Positions 46,901-58,081 of a stretch of DNA of 64,000 bases are shown here, piece by piece. The number at the start of each line of letters is the position of its first letter. Positions within the stretch are counted from its first letter, which is position 1. The DNA comes from Zhengitettix transpicula. Taxonomy: Eukaryota > Arthropoda > Insecta > Orthoptera > Tetrigidae. Where the stretch lies: NCBI GenBank assembly GCA_037074705.1, contig CM073591.1, positions 129,649,032 to 129,713,031 on the forward strand, read 5' to 3'. Under the pieces are notes generated by a model. It ran no database searches and was not told where the DNA came from. It saw only the letters and a program-made list of their open reading frames with translations. A program made the translations under genes and the position numbers.

Positions 46901-49900
46901 AATTGATAAAACACTTTTAAAAAACTATTGTATCTACTAAGCATTAGAAAAGTTTACATTTAAATGTGAGTTACAATAATAAGATGAAAACAACACTGAA
47001 CTTACTTACACAGGGTCACAAGATTCTCTAATACCATCAAAAGTTATTTTTATAGGACTTTAAACACTGTTGATAAGTGAAAAAATTCTTTGTGATATTT
47101 TCTACATTATCATACTGTGATCAATAAACTAATTACCTGATAATAAATACATATTTGTAGATTTTTGTTTCAAATGCATGAATCCATTTATTTACTGTTT
47201 CAAATATAGAATTGCATAATCCAACTTGATATAAAACTAATTTCTCAAATTACATCACATTTATAATGTTTACCTGTAGCTATGTGTGATTGTTGATATG
47301 ATCCAGTAGTTTTATTGTTTAAAAGTTCACCATCATCAAGAGAATACTTCTTCTCAAGAAATCTAAGAACTACATTGCGGACTGAGCTCATTTCTGTTTC
47401 TAAGCGATCTAATGTATTCATTAAATTAGCACATCCACGGCATATAATGTCATCTTCAGATATTACAACCATGTACCTTAGTTAAAATGAAAAATGTATA
47501 AACATTTTGAAAAACTCTAAAGTGACATACAAAAATACATTTATTCACAAATTCATTTATCTTTAAATGGTTTATTCTCATCTACAAAGGTTGTTTGAAG
47601 TGAAAAGAAAGTGTAATAAGTTTATATAATCTGACAAATATCATTTGATAAGTAAATAAATCAGCCAAGACATCATAAAAATTTATTAGGTTCAAAGTTT
47701 TTTTAAAAATTCATCATCATATTTTTTTTTATTGAAAATTCAAGTAGCAAAATTTATTTCCTAAATATATAATATGACTTCATTAGGAATATGCCTGATT
47801 TTTTGAAAAACTTTTTTTATTTTACTTAATATAAAATATTTTTTTAAAAATTTCCATAAATGTATGATTTATACCTTACTTAATAGTTTGTTTCTCAAGA
47901 CTGATTAAGTTATTTATGATAAACTAAATGTATACATTTAAGTCTTCAATTCCAAAAATCAATAACTTTTGTTGGAATGAATTTGAAGTCAAATTTGTAG
48001 CTAACAAATTTGATCTTAACAGATCAAGCTTGATGTTTTTAAGTGATTTGGCATTAAGGTATATCAATAAGAAATTCAAATCATAAACATGATTTAACTT
48101 ATTTATAAGAGAAATTTGACAAATATTGAATTACTTAATGTGCCATATCAAATTTAATGCAAAATCACTTATTTTATAAGAAAAGCCATGACACCATAGA
48201 CTTGTCACATCTTACAACCTGCTCATCCCAATTAGTTGGACTGCAGAGAGCACAGAGTAATTTAGTGTATCTTTCATTTTGTGAACTTTCTGGAACAAAA
48301 GTAGAAGTATGTTATATGGACAACTGTTTGACTTCTATTGCGGTGGTTTGCCAAAAATATTTTTCTTTAATGCGAAGCGGTGTTAAAAAAGAATTGTCAA
48401 TGGCATCATTTTAGGTGGTATTCGCTCACTCAAAACAGTCACATTCTTGCAAGAGCAAATGGTAAAGATACCATTTTTGCTTCTCACTAAAAAATGAAAG
48501 TATTCTTCGATTGATACCAATCAAAAAAACTAATGCAAGACCAGTGGATCCATACAATTACATAACACCAGACAAATATGAAGTACACTCCATATAAAGT
48601 AGTTTGTGTCTTCCGGGAATGTGATGTTATAGGAAACAAGCAATATAATGAACATAGTGAAAAATGTTCAAGAAAAATTAGAACAATTGAATAAAAATGC
48701 ACAAAAAGCAAATTACATTCAAAATGCTGCGATCGGAGAACAGATAACAATAGTTATACTCAAATAAACAATTCAGCCCATACGTTAGAAAAATTAATTA
48801 ATTTAACAAAAAAAATCAGTTTATACAATTTGTCCACAATTTTTGGATTTATGAAGGCAATGTGTAGTTTGAATATATATATATAAGGAAAATGTGACGT
48901 CAAATTAAATAACACATTTGGATAGGAAAGAAAGACAGCAATGCCAAATTACCTGAATTCAATAGTTGGTCCAGGCTAGTTTAGGTAAAAGTTCCAAATT
49001 ATATGCTAAATTATAAGAAATATGAATTTAGAATATTTATTTTATTTGTAAAATAATAGTTGTCAGATTATATTAAATAGTTATACACACTCAAGTTCTC
49101 TGTGTTGTCCTGACTTATCCACATGTAAACTACAAATTGAAACGTTCTTTTACTGATGTTCAACTGTCGAGTCTGAAAGGTAAGGTTAATATATGCAAAT
49201 TTATTACATTTTGTGATCTGACAGAAAAATTATTCACTCTACAGGATGAGATACAGTTTTAATTCCGATAACACTCTTGCCTCTAGTTATTACAGACAGA
49301 CAAATCCAAAGAATGTGTCAGATGCTAACTTTGTTGTTTTTGACCGTTTACACCACAATATAGCTGGCGAGTTGTTTTAGAAATACTTTTCAAACTTATG
49401 GAAACAATCCTTGGAAAAGGTGAGCAAACTATACTACTTCTCACATGATTGTAAATATAAAAAGAAGAATTAGTATAACACAAAGCTGATTTTGGTGTTC
49501 TAGTAGAGAGGTATTTCATAGCTACACTGAATCCATGTCAGTCTTTATGAGAACTGTAAAAAATTTAGTATTTAGGGCAAGCATACATGTAAATTGTAGA
49601 GTAACTAAAAGAAAAGTTATAATTTGATCATTTAATTTGCAAGGTGAATACTTAATCTTGGTTATAATTCTTAACACAAAAATCATGCATCACTGTGGAA
49701 TAAAATTTCCCACATGTGCATTGTTGTATATACAAACGTTATGGAAAATTTAATGACAATTTTAACTGGTCAGGCACATTCCATTGTGATTTAACATGTA
49801 ATGACCATCACAGAAACAGATTTACATCCTTGAATAATAGCTTTTATCAAAACTTTGAAATGTATGAATATTAATCTGACATTTGTGAACTGACAAAACA

Positions 49901-50373
49901 GTGTTAAATTTTCTCAAATTCTCTTTTCTCTGTGACACATGTTTGATTTTTGAACACCTTTCAGAAATTGAAAATCATTTGAAATATGTTTATAATTAAA
50001 ATATTTCATTATTGGAAATTAAATTTGACACTATTCATTTTTCACAAATAGTAAAAGTCATGTTGATGGTTAAAAAACATGTGATCAAATAAATTTTCAT
50101 CACAGAAATTAGTCAAAAAACAGTTTTAGAAATGAAAATAATAGGGCATTCATGTTTTAAGTTGGATTTCACAACTTATGATAATTAAAAGTTATGCGTG
50201 TGATACCTTTCTCCAACTAGCTGACCTAACTTTTCAATTAACCGAATTCTTGTGGCTTGTGTTCTACATGTTGCTAAAATATAGTATTTTCCACTCACTG
50301 CCACGTCGCATACAAAACATCGCATTTTTTCATCTGTTACGACGGTGGCAGGCTTCTCTACAACAGTTGACAT
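43965..50373 (-). CDS. ZAD zinc-finger protein, four coding exons
   Basis: Exons 50207-50373, 47274-47476, 46847-46890 and 43965-44813 join in frame (phases 2, 1, 0; all GT-AG) into a 420-residue protein. The N-terminus is a ZAD domain with Cys pairs CFVC (19-22) and CRGC (68-71) and the typical helix NLMNTLDRLETEM. ZAD domains dimerise and are an arthropod-expanded part of C2H2 transcription factors. Basic stretches SRKRK (139-143) and NKRTK look like nuclear signals. One good C2H2 finger follows (Cys172, Cys175, His188, His192), then a CDYCG half-finger. The last 230 residues are acidic/Ser-rich without fingers. A splice acceptor two bases before the ATG implies a 5' UTR exon. Most ZAD proteins have several fingers, so a single one is unusual. 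I cannot name the orthologue. Confidence 0.88.
45518..46065 (-). mobile_element. mariner/IS630-like non-autonomous element (in ZAD intron 3)
   Basis: The left end CAGGTGTTTCAAAAAGAATT and right end (reverse complement CAGGATGTTTCAAAAATAAT) are terminal inverted repeats of about 30 bp, with TA-containing flanks. Inside, the minus strand near 45850-45700 reads FQDTGCLCKSKSS and PQKSTHHAIRELNMF, degenerate forms of the helix-turn-helix N-terminal region of these transposases. No DDE region, so this is a deletion derivative. Confidence 0.65.
47477..50206 (-). other. ZAD intron 1
   Basis: Donor AG|GTATCA and acceptor AACTAAG|GTAC. The plus-strand frame at 48157-48414 within it shows no domain I know. 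A repeat arm lies at 48895-48990. Confidence 0.75.
48895..48990 (+). repeat. repeat arm of the 26311/30300 family
   Basis: GTCAAATTAAATAACACATT, then TGGATAGGAAAG, matches 26650-26690 closely. It is preceded by a short (AT)n run. No partner arm within a few hundred bases. Confidence 0.7.
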
Positions 50374-51760
50374 TTCTGAAAATCAAGATATTAAATGAAT
50401 GATTTGATGAATAAATGCGGATAAAAAAATAATTTCAATTTGTTATTCTATGGAGACCATAGTAATGAAATACAAATTCTTGTATTCGAATTATTAATTT
50501 GCTAAACATTTAAAGATCATAGTTTAACACACGGTTCATAATTTAGAACTGTTGTAGATCTTTCAAAAATTCAACATTGGCGGTATGACATTATGTATTA
50601 TAAAACACATACCCGTGGACAATTCAGAAGCCAAATAAAACTTCTATTGTACTATAGCTTAAATTTTATGAGTTCCTATTAAACTGAAACTACTCTTTAA
50701 ACAGGAATGAGACATCCATCTCATTCAAATAAACATTATGGAAAAAATTACCTTACTTTCTTCTTAAGACAACGGCTTGCAACAAGTAATATTTTAAGAT
50801 GGCACCACAGTCACTGTAAACAAATGACTATCAGGACACCAATTTTAAGGTATGGAAACGAGGAGACTGTAAACACACAAACTTTTCTTTTTGTGTTGTA
50901 ATAAGACCGTTATATTGTCAACTAGCCTTTGGTACTCCATTCCAGCGATCCATTTGCATTTAATAGCAAGAATGAAACTATGTAAACTGTATTCTTTACT
51001 TATAATCAATTTTCGGACTAATAAAAATTTGGGTTCCAGCTTTCACCATTTTGTCACATTTTAATGCGTTGAATATCAATTATTTAGTAATATAAAACAT
51101 TTTACTTTGAATGGGACTTAAATTAAAAACTTGAAAGTAATGATGTTCAATAATAATATTTATTCTATTTCCTTAAGGTAGTAAAAATATTGTCGTATAG
51201 AATATTCTTCGTTTCTTTCGCTATCACTATGCCTAAATCAGTTACTGACTTGGTTTTAATATGGTTATAATTTAACATGACTATTACCAACAGTTGCGTT
51301 TAGAACTTCATTAAAATAAGCTTCACCTGAGAGAATCGATCAAAGATTGCGATTAAAAACTTCCGTTTCGTCATCGGAGGTTAATATGTAGTTAAACATT
51401 AACATCAGACGAATGGTACATATCTAAAAATAGTTTTAATCCAATAAACTCATTCTTTCGTTCATTTGAAAGATTCTTATAATAGAGAATAGTGCAAATA
51501 TTGCGCTCTTTAGTTTTATCAACAATAGGCAGTATTTTGAAAACAGAAAACGCTAGCGTGTTGAATTTCAATATTAAGAAGCCAATCAACGATTGGATAG
51601 CAAATGATACAAATTTTCGGTTTTGACATCGTACCGGACAGACTTCCCACTTCTAAAAATATGAACTCAATTGCAATATACCAAATAGAAAACCGTCAAA
51701 AATCACGATGACGCCTTTTATCCGGTAGCGCATGTAATATTTTGGTAAAATTCGGTAAAC
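50374..51760. other. 5' flank of the ZAD gene
   Basis: It should hold the promoter and a 5' UTR exon (the intron acceptor is at 50376), but no clear core promoter is visible. AT-rich; no other gene. Confidence 0.4.
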
Positions 51761-51767
51761 ATAACAG

Positions 51768-51830
51768 AAGAAAGGAAAAAGGATTTCGCGGGGATTGGGA
51801 GGATTAGACCCTAATCCTTTTTCCTTTCTT
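51768..51830. repeat. 18-bp perfect inverted repeat
   Basis: AAGAAAGGAAAAAGGATT at 51768-51785 is the exact reverse complement of 51813-51830, with a 27-base GC-richer loop. It may be the end of a small foldback element. Confidence 0.85.
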
Positions 51831-52411
51831 GACCCAATTAATTGAACTGCAGCTTAGCGATAGGTATTTCGCTGCTCTTCCGCCGATTAAGAGTTGAAGA
51901 GTAAATAAGATTTAGTAAAGACATTGTAGCGAAACATTCTGGCGGGTAGCTAAAGGAGTCAACAAAATGAACGAAGGGAAATCGCAACTGACTTCTCCAG
52001 GGACAGATTGTAGCCTTCACTGTTTCCTATCTCCGTTTTTCCCAATCAGAGTTCTAGGAAAATGAAATCTTCCCAACACATTGCGCACGTAAGGTGTATT
52101 CGTATATTCAGATCTCTCTATACATGAATTAATTACCTTGGTTACTTGTGAGGTTTTTCTCCCTCGAGAGGCGATCCCTTCTCAATACCTTAATTATAGC
52201 TTATTGGTAAAATAAATCGGTAGAAGTGTGCTGTCATAAGATTTGAAAAAGTGATTTGTACGTAAATATAATAACTGAATACTGCTTATAATAAACACGA
52301 TTCCAACCCAGTACGACTACAGTAATAATATGCAATTGACCTCGTACTGTACTATTTGTTAGTAAATTTGACTAATTATCAATTCATCACCTATATTTTG
52401 CGTTTTATAGA

Positions 52412-52767
52412 GTTCTATTATTTAATATTTCTGGATGAAAAACATAGGAATGATTGGCAAACGTTTTTAAATCAAATCGTCTTTAGTAGAAACTTAAGAA
52501 AGTTAAGGCAATATAATTTTCTTAGTATAAGCTTTTCAATTAGGTTGTAAAATTAACGTACCAGTTCCATATAAATCCAAATTAGTAGTGTTCTATTATT
52601 TAATATTCCTTTATGAAAACCATAGGAATGATTGGCAAACTTATCTAAACCAAATCGTCTTTAGCAGTAATTTAAGAAAGTTAAGGCAATATAATTTTCG
52701 TAGTATAAGCTTTTCAATTAGGTTGGAAAATTAACGTACCAGTTCCAGATAAATCCAAATTAGTATT
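52412..52767. repeat. 178-bp tandem duplication x 2
   Basis: Two adjacent units (52412-52589 and 52590-52767) share long runs such as GTTCTATTATTTAATATT, AGCTTTTCAATTAGGTTG and AATTAACGTACCAGTTCC at high identity. No coding signal. Confidence 0.88.
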
Positions 52768-53770
52768 ATCATTAAGTGGCAGTACTTAATAAAATGTAGG
52801 TTGTAAGTTGTAGGTAAAGCAATAGTGGGAGAATTTATTAATATTGCATTACAATGCTTTGGTCCGTTTGAGAAGGCGTATGTATAGTAGTAGATCATTT
52901 TCACAATAGTAAACACTGTTCCTAAAAGTATAACAAATAAATCGATTTAGTATATTTTAATAATTAAAATAATCTGGCAGTTTTCATTTAATAAATAAAT
53001 CAACAATATGTCAGAAATTAATTAAACAAAAAAATCGTTTCGTCATATATTTTAGAACTTCTTCAGGTAATATACAGTTTTGAATGTATGCATACAGTGT
53101 GTTTCAAACTTCCTATTACAGACTTCTTAGAGGTTTGTAGGGATAAGAAATCCATGTCCGGAAATGTACATTTGGATGCAAAATAAGTTTGAAGATTAAA
53201 TCGATTTCAAATCTCCCACTTCAGGTACGCAAACAAAATGAGCTGACTGCTGATTTCGTGTGACTTGAGTTTACAATCAGTTCTGCTAAGTCGGCGAGGG
53301 AAAACTTGATTTTTCACATATGGCCACAACATATACAAGCTGGAAAAAAAAATAAACTACCCGACCTTTTGCGCGGTAAGATGTATTTAGCTACTGGGCT
53401 AAATTCCGGATCGTTCATCGCCCCCGAGTCAACAAATACCACGTCAGGTGCTAAAGTCCTTGGATTACCTGGCGATAAATGGGCTACAGGACTCGGGATC
53501 TCCCGCTGAACAGCTAGGATTGGAGATTGCAATTAATGAACCACTAAGTAGCAACAGCGCTACAAATAAATTTTACGCCGAATGCTTGGAGGCTCTCAAT
53601 CCCACCAATATCTATCTAATATAGTAACTATTTTAAGACAACCATGTTGTTAAAAGTTTAATGCTTACTATTCCAGGAAAGATTTATATGACATTCTATA
53701 GAATTCTATAAACTTCCTATCTGAATGCTGTTTTGCTGCTACAAGTACCCTTGACTTGATATATCTCTGT
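52768..53770. other. non-genic stretch with an unassigned GC-richer patch
   Basis: The patch at 53290-53540 is open on both strands (67 and 72 codons), but I recognise no domain. It may be a decayed element. At 53640-53770 the minus strand may continue the copia element, but I see no diagnostic motif. Confidence 0.35.
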
Positions 53771-53773
53771 GAA

Positions 53774-54270
53774 AATAAGTCTGCGAGAACTGTTCTCTCG
53801 CAGTTGAACCTTTCTGGAGAGTCGGAGAGGGCTACCTTTGGGGATGCCTTCTTTTCTCTCTGCTTTTGACCTAAGGTTCCCACAATCCGTGGCACCTCGG
53901 CCTGTTTTGATACGTGTATGTTCTGGAATCGCAGGCCTTTAGCATAGATAAGAGTTGTTCCCTACTCCCATTGGAACAGTCGGACAGCTGCCTCCTAAAC
54001 TGGTCGGGGCACGGAGAAGGGAATCCTGCGCCCCCACTCCAGCCATCCGAAGAGCGTGGGACAAGTACGAAGTACCCAACCTATCTTGTTTACCTGTATC
54101 ACTTTTAGGCAAATTCCGGGTAGGATCCTGTAACTGCAGCCTGGGGGCCCAAGTTAACCCTTGGCTACCGTCCTCTACCCTACCGCATCTACCCTTTCAA
54201 ATCCCTTCCTATGCTCTTAACGGGGAGATGCCACCTCGTGTAGCTCATGTAGCTTGTTACTCTAAAATAA
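53774..54270 (+). mobile_element. ~500-bp poly-A retroposon, copy in copia element
   Basis: Starts with GTCTGCGAGAACTGTTCTCTC, a GCGAGA/TCTCGC hairpin typical of complete copies. It then matches the family to TCATGTAGCTTGTTACTCTA plus a short A-rich tail. It lies directly next to the copia RT fragment. No clear target duplication, so flanking DNA may have been lost. Confidence 0.8.
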
Positions 54271-54690
54271 AAGTACCGGTTTGATTGACGCATGACGCGC
54301 TACAGGGCTGAAATTCTCACAAGAATCGCTGCATTTTCTTTGTTCAGATCTGGCATCTTGCTTTCGACGCAACACGCAGAGACAATTCAATGCCGTTAAG
54401 TGTTTTGGAGGTTTCACTAACCACCATGTATTCATTTTAATTAGAGAGTTAAACTCATCTGATATTGCCGCGTACCATTTCTTGTCTTGTAAGGCTTTTG
54501 TAATAGAATTGTTTTCTATATCTCCGATCACTGTGGATTTTACGCTAATTTTCTGATTAATAAGTCCCATTTCGTACTCATCATTTTGCCTGGCTTCCTC
54601 AGTCTCTGACGATCTAGCAGAATACATAAAATTTTTGTTGATTCGACATTAGTCTTCTACAGTGTCACAGGATGAGTGATCTAGCAAGTT

Positions 54691-55257
54691 TTTTTTTAGG
54701 GCAGCAGGCTACATGAGGGTAATCCACGTTGGGCAACTCCCCTTTAATTGCATAGGAAGGAATTTGAAAGGCGGGATGCGGAAGGGTAGAGGAAGGTAGC
54801 CAAGGAAGGGTTAACTAGGGCCCCCGGGCTATATTTTAAGGATCCTACCTGGCATTCGCGTAAAGAAATGCAGGGAAAACCCTCGAAAAAGCTGCATCAG
54901 GTAGGTCGGGCATTGGGTACTTGTCCCACGCCCTTCCGATAGCGGGAGAGGAGTTTGCTGTGGGGACGCAGCATTCCCTTCTCCGTGCCTCGACTAGCTT
55001 AGGAGGCGGCTGGCCGACTATTCCAATGGGAATAGCGGACAACTCTTACCGTATGCCCAAGGTCTGTGACCCCGGAACATACACCTCTCAGAACAGGCCG
55101 AGGTGCCTCGGCTCGTGGAAACCTCAGTTCAAAAACGGAGACGAAAAGGCATCCTCAAAGGTAGCCCCTTCGTATCTCTCCTACAAGGTTCTGCCTGCGA
55201 GAGAACATTCCTCGCAGGTACTGCCGGCGGGAGAATAGCCCTCGCAGACCTTATTTT
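54691..55257 (-). mobile_element. ~500-bp poly-A retroposon, copy with target-site duplication
   Basis: Flanked by CTAGCAAGTT (54681-54690) and CTAGTAAGTT (55258-55267), a 10-bp duplication with one mismatch. A T-run marks the tail at the left. The right end carries two CTGCGAG...CTCGCAGG-type hairpins, the complete 5' end of the family. Inserted in the copia pol gene in the same orientation. Confidence 0.88.
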
Positions 55258-56249
55258 CTAGTAAGTTGTTTTCATCTGAATTTCTTGAAGACATTCTTTC
55301 AATGTCTTGTGTGTGAGTTTTGGCGTCGTTAAAAGAGGTTTCAACATTAGTATAGTTTCCTTTAATTTTTATCTTCTCGTTGAGCAGATTATGTTTTCTC
55401 TTCTGGTAGAATGGGGTGTCTACATCGTAGGCAACTACAATTCCTTTGCGTGAATTTCTTTCCGTCTTCCTACGTTTTAAATCTTTTATTTGCTGTAAAT
55501 TTTCTTTACTTTGACCTTAATTTTTTATGACCCTTACTCCTTTACAGCTTACAACTTTTACACCTTTTCTTTTCTTCAATTAATTCGTAACATTCACATC
55601 CAAAACTTTGCTATTTGGAGATGTTCTTCACACATACAAACCAAAGTTCGGTGTAAGTTATATTCCTTCTCCCAGAATGATTTATTATGAATAGAACATA
55701 GTTAATAGTTTATGTCCAGAGATTTTTGACCGATCTTGGAACACATCAGACGGATCGAGCTGACTCAACGATTCACATTTCTCTTTCAATTCTTTCGCTT
55801 TGCTGAAGTGAAAGACTTCAAGATTATCTATCAATTTCTTAATGTTTTAAATTTTAACTCAGCCCTATTATATAATCTTAGCATTTTCACCGATACTCGA
55901 ATTGATTTTCACCATTATCATAAACTTTTTCCCGTGCTACTGAGGCTTTATCTTTGGATTTGAGAAAGTAAACTGTCCTAAAGCGTGAGAAGTCGTCTTT
56001 GAGCAGTAGAAAATATTGATCTACTCCCAAAATCAACATGGATTAAGTCTAACACATTTGCTACTTTGAAGATTCTGGAAAGTGGAGCATGATGCTGCTT
56101 TCCCAACTTCTCATGTCAGACTTCTGAAGAACTGGTCATAATACATATTTCTGAGCTTTGTCTGTAAAACATCTGATATAGTTCTTCATCTCGCTTCCCT
56201 ATTCTTACTGGTTCTATACTTAAACGATCAAGTATCACTATCAGCGGTT

Positions 56250-56810
56250 GATAATATGTCTGCGAGGGCTATTCTCTCGCAGGCAATACCTGCGAGGGAT
56301 GTTCTCTCGCAGGTAGAACCTTGTAGGAGAGATACGAAGGGGGTACTTTTGGGGATGTATTTTCCTCTCCGTTTTTTAACTAAGGTTCCCACAAGCCGAG
56401 GCACCTCGGCCTATTCTGAGAGGTGTATGATCCGTCACAGACCTTGGGCATACGGTAAGAGTTGTCCGCTATTCCCATTGGAATAGTCGGCCAGCTGCCT
56501 CCTAAACTGGTAGAGGCACGGAGAAGGGAATGATGCGTCCCCACAGCAAACTCCTCTCCCGCTTTCGGAAGGGCGTGGGACAAGTACCCAATGCCCGACT
56601 TACCTGATGCAGGTTTTTCTAGAGTTTGTCCTGCATTTCTTTAGGCAAATGCCGCGTAGGATCCTTAAACCATAGCCCGGGGGCCCTAGTTAACCCTTGG
56701 CTACCATCATCTACCCTTCCGCATCCCCCCTTTCAAATCCCTTCCTATGCTATTAAAAGGGAGTTGCCCAACGTGGATTACCCTCATGTAGCCTGTTGGC
56801 CTAAAAAAAA
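56250..56810 (+). mobile_element. ~500-bp poly-A retroposon, longest copy
   Basis: It starts at about 56250 with TGTCTGCGAGGGCTATTCTC, followed by a second ACCTGCGAG...CTCGCAGGT hairpin (56288-56314), then the family body to a run of eight A (56803-56810). It lies between the protease and integrase parts of the copia remnant. No target duplication seen. Confidence 0.85.
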
Positions 56811-57185
56811 CTGTCACCGGTTTGATCATTTCGTTTGTCGAGAATCTTTGTAACTGAGAACAAGTTGAAGGGCATCTTCGGTACGTATAGGACATATTTC
56901 GAAATTATTTCGTCAAAAGCTTTTAATTGATGTCTGCATTTCCAATTATATTTATTTCGGCATTATACCCTACAATCACGTTCATTGGTTTTTCACTACT
57001 CTGTATAGTGTTTCCTAGTAGAAAGTGATGTGGGATAAACGAGATGAAGTACTACAGCTTACCAACCTTGCTAAAACACCTGCAGTATGTCGTTAAGAAT
57101 AGAAAGAGATTAACAGTATCGTGGTAAATTTTTCTATTGTTTAGATTTTTCGGATATTCCATTGACTGGGAGCAGAAAGGTGAGC

Positions 57186-57394
57186 AAGAAAAACAGAAAT
57201 AAAAGGCAGTGTGCCAAAAACAAGTTAAGTTAAAGCGAAGACGTAAAAAATATTGCTCATTGGCTCTTTCTTTCTGTTCTTGTTTTCTTTGCTTGGAGTA
57301 AATCTCTTTTTCTTATCTTCTAGGACGATCTTTCACAGCATCTCTTTTTACCTAACTTGTTTTTTGCACACTGCCTCTTTCTTTCTGTTTTACT
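57186..57394. repeat. inverted repeat, ~45-bp arms
   Basis: The left arm (57187-57235, with GGCAGTGTGCCAAAAACAAG) is complementary to 57347-57394 (CTTGTTTTTTGCACACTGCC). The loop is pyrimidine-rich and about 110 bp. It is probably a small non-autonomous fold-back or MITE; no TSD identified. Confidence 0.75.
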
Positions 57395-57544
57395 TTACTT
57401 TTCTTTCATTTTTTCACTTTTTTGTATTTTTCTTTCACATCTAAAAAATAATGTTACCTCATCATTGTCAACAAATTTCAACTCCAGATAAAGATTTTTA
57501 TATCAATATTTACTCTGCTTATATGCTTTTAGTAAAAATTGGCT

Positions 57545-57762
57545 ATGCCTTCTACAAAAGAAGCACTCCCATTAGTCACAAATCTGAAATCAATAGTGAT
57601 ATTTCTTGCAATGACCGCAATCCGGTTGGAAATGTCGAGCATAGGCGAAAAAGAAAATAATAGAAAGAAAATGTTCCGCGAAAGACTAAAAGAATATGCT
57701 TATTGCAGTACCATTCATGGACTAAAGTTCATTGTAGAAAATGGTAGGCACTGGACAGAAAG
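57545..57762 (+). CDS. pickpocket-like DEG/ENaC channel, first coding exon only
   Basis: From ATG at 57545 the frame gives 72 residues and stops being coding at a strong donor, GAAAG|GTAAGTA (phase 2). The end of the exon, FRERLKEYAYCSTIHGLKF and then ENGRHWTER, is the cytosolic N-terminal motif of insect pickpocket (DEG/ENaC) sodium channels: (C)xxSSIHGlkYi...W.ER just before TM1. It includes the His-Gly pair needed for gating. The next exon should start in TM1. I find none to the end of the window, so either the intron exceeds 6 kb or this is an orphan exon. The first 45 residues match nothing I know, and a TTTTAG acceptor at about 57531 may mark the exon start. Confidence 0.68.
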
Positions 57763-58077
57763 GTAAGTAAATGTAAAGAACCATATTCTGTTTTTTTCAT
57801 TATAATGATATAAAAAATCAGAAACTCGAAATTCCCGTATGAGGTACCGAAGCTTTCTTTAGCATCCCATAATTTTAAAAACACATTAAACTTTTATTAA
57901 CTCCAATGGTAAGACAAACTGCATATTTCCCTCAGTAAATTCCATACAAATAGATTCTGACTTCAGCTAAACGGTGAGGGTTCTGACCTGAGCTAAAGAA
58001 GGCAGGTAACACTAGAAATATTTAAGCGTTTTCCCTAACCATTCATGAAATATGCATGATCGTACTCAGGGAGATAT

Positions 58078-58081
58078 GTAT
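58078..58081. repeat. GTAT target-site duplication, left
   Basis: GTAT at 58078-58081 and again at 59245-59248 brackets the LTR-like element, fitting a 4-bp duplication. Confidence 0.65.

Larger units (their letters stand above)
54275..57015 (-). mobile_element. Ty1/copia retrotransposon remnant, split by retroposons
   Basis: On the minus strand, in pol order: protease/integrase junction at 57015-56812 (MNVIVGYNAEINIIGN, LYVPKMPFNLFSVTKILD, cf. the copia LYVPxLxxNLLSV block); integrase zinc/core region at 56245-55540 (KLGKQHHAPLS, VLDLIHVDFGS, YFLLLKDDFSRF, VYFLKSKDKAS, first catalytic Asp of LIHxD seen); post-integrase region at 55500-55268 (AYDVDTPFYQKRKHNLLNEK); and the start of the reverse transcriptase at 54690-54275 (LQDKKWYAAISDEFNSL, NTWWLVKPPK, ENFSPVARHASIK). 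Retroposon copies at 56250-56810 and 54691-55257 interrupt it and one at 53774-54270 ends it. RT palm, RNase H and LTRs are not seen. Multiple stops: dead. Confidence 0.78.

Noticed and set aside
53290..53540. Open frames on both strands in a GC-richer patch
   Set aside because: No conserved motif could be identified, so no gene is called.
57451..57660. A 69-codon frame overlapping the pickpocket-like exon
   Set aside because: It is out of frame with the exon that carries the HG motif and donor site, and has no known domain.
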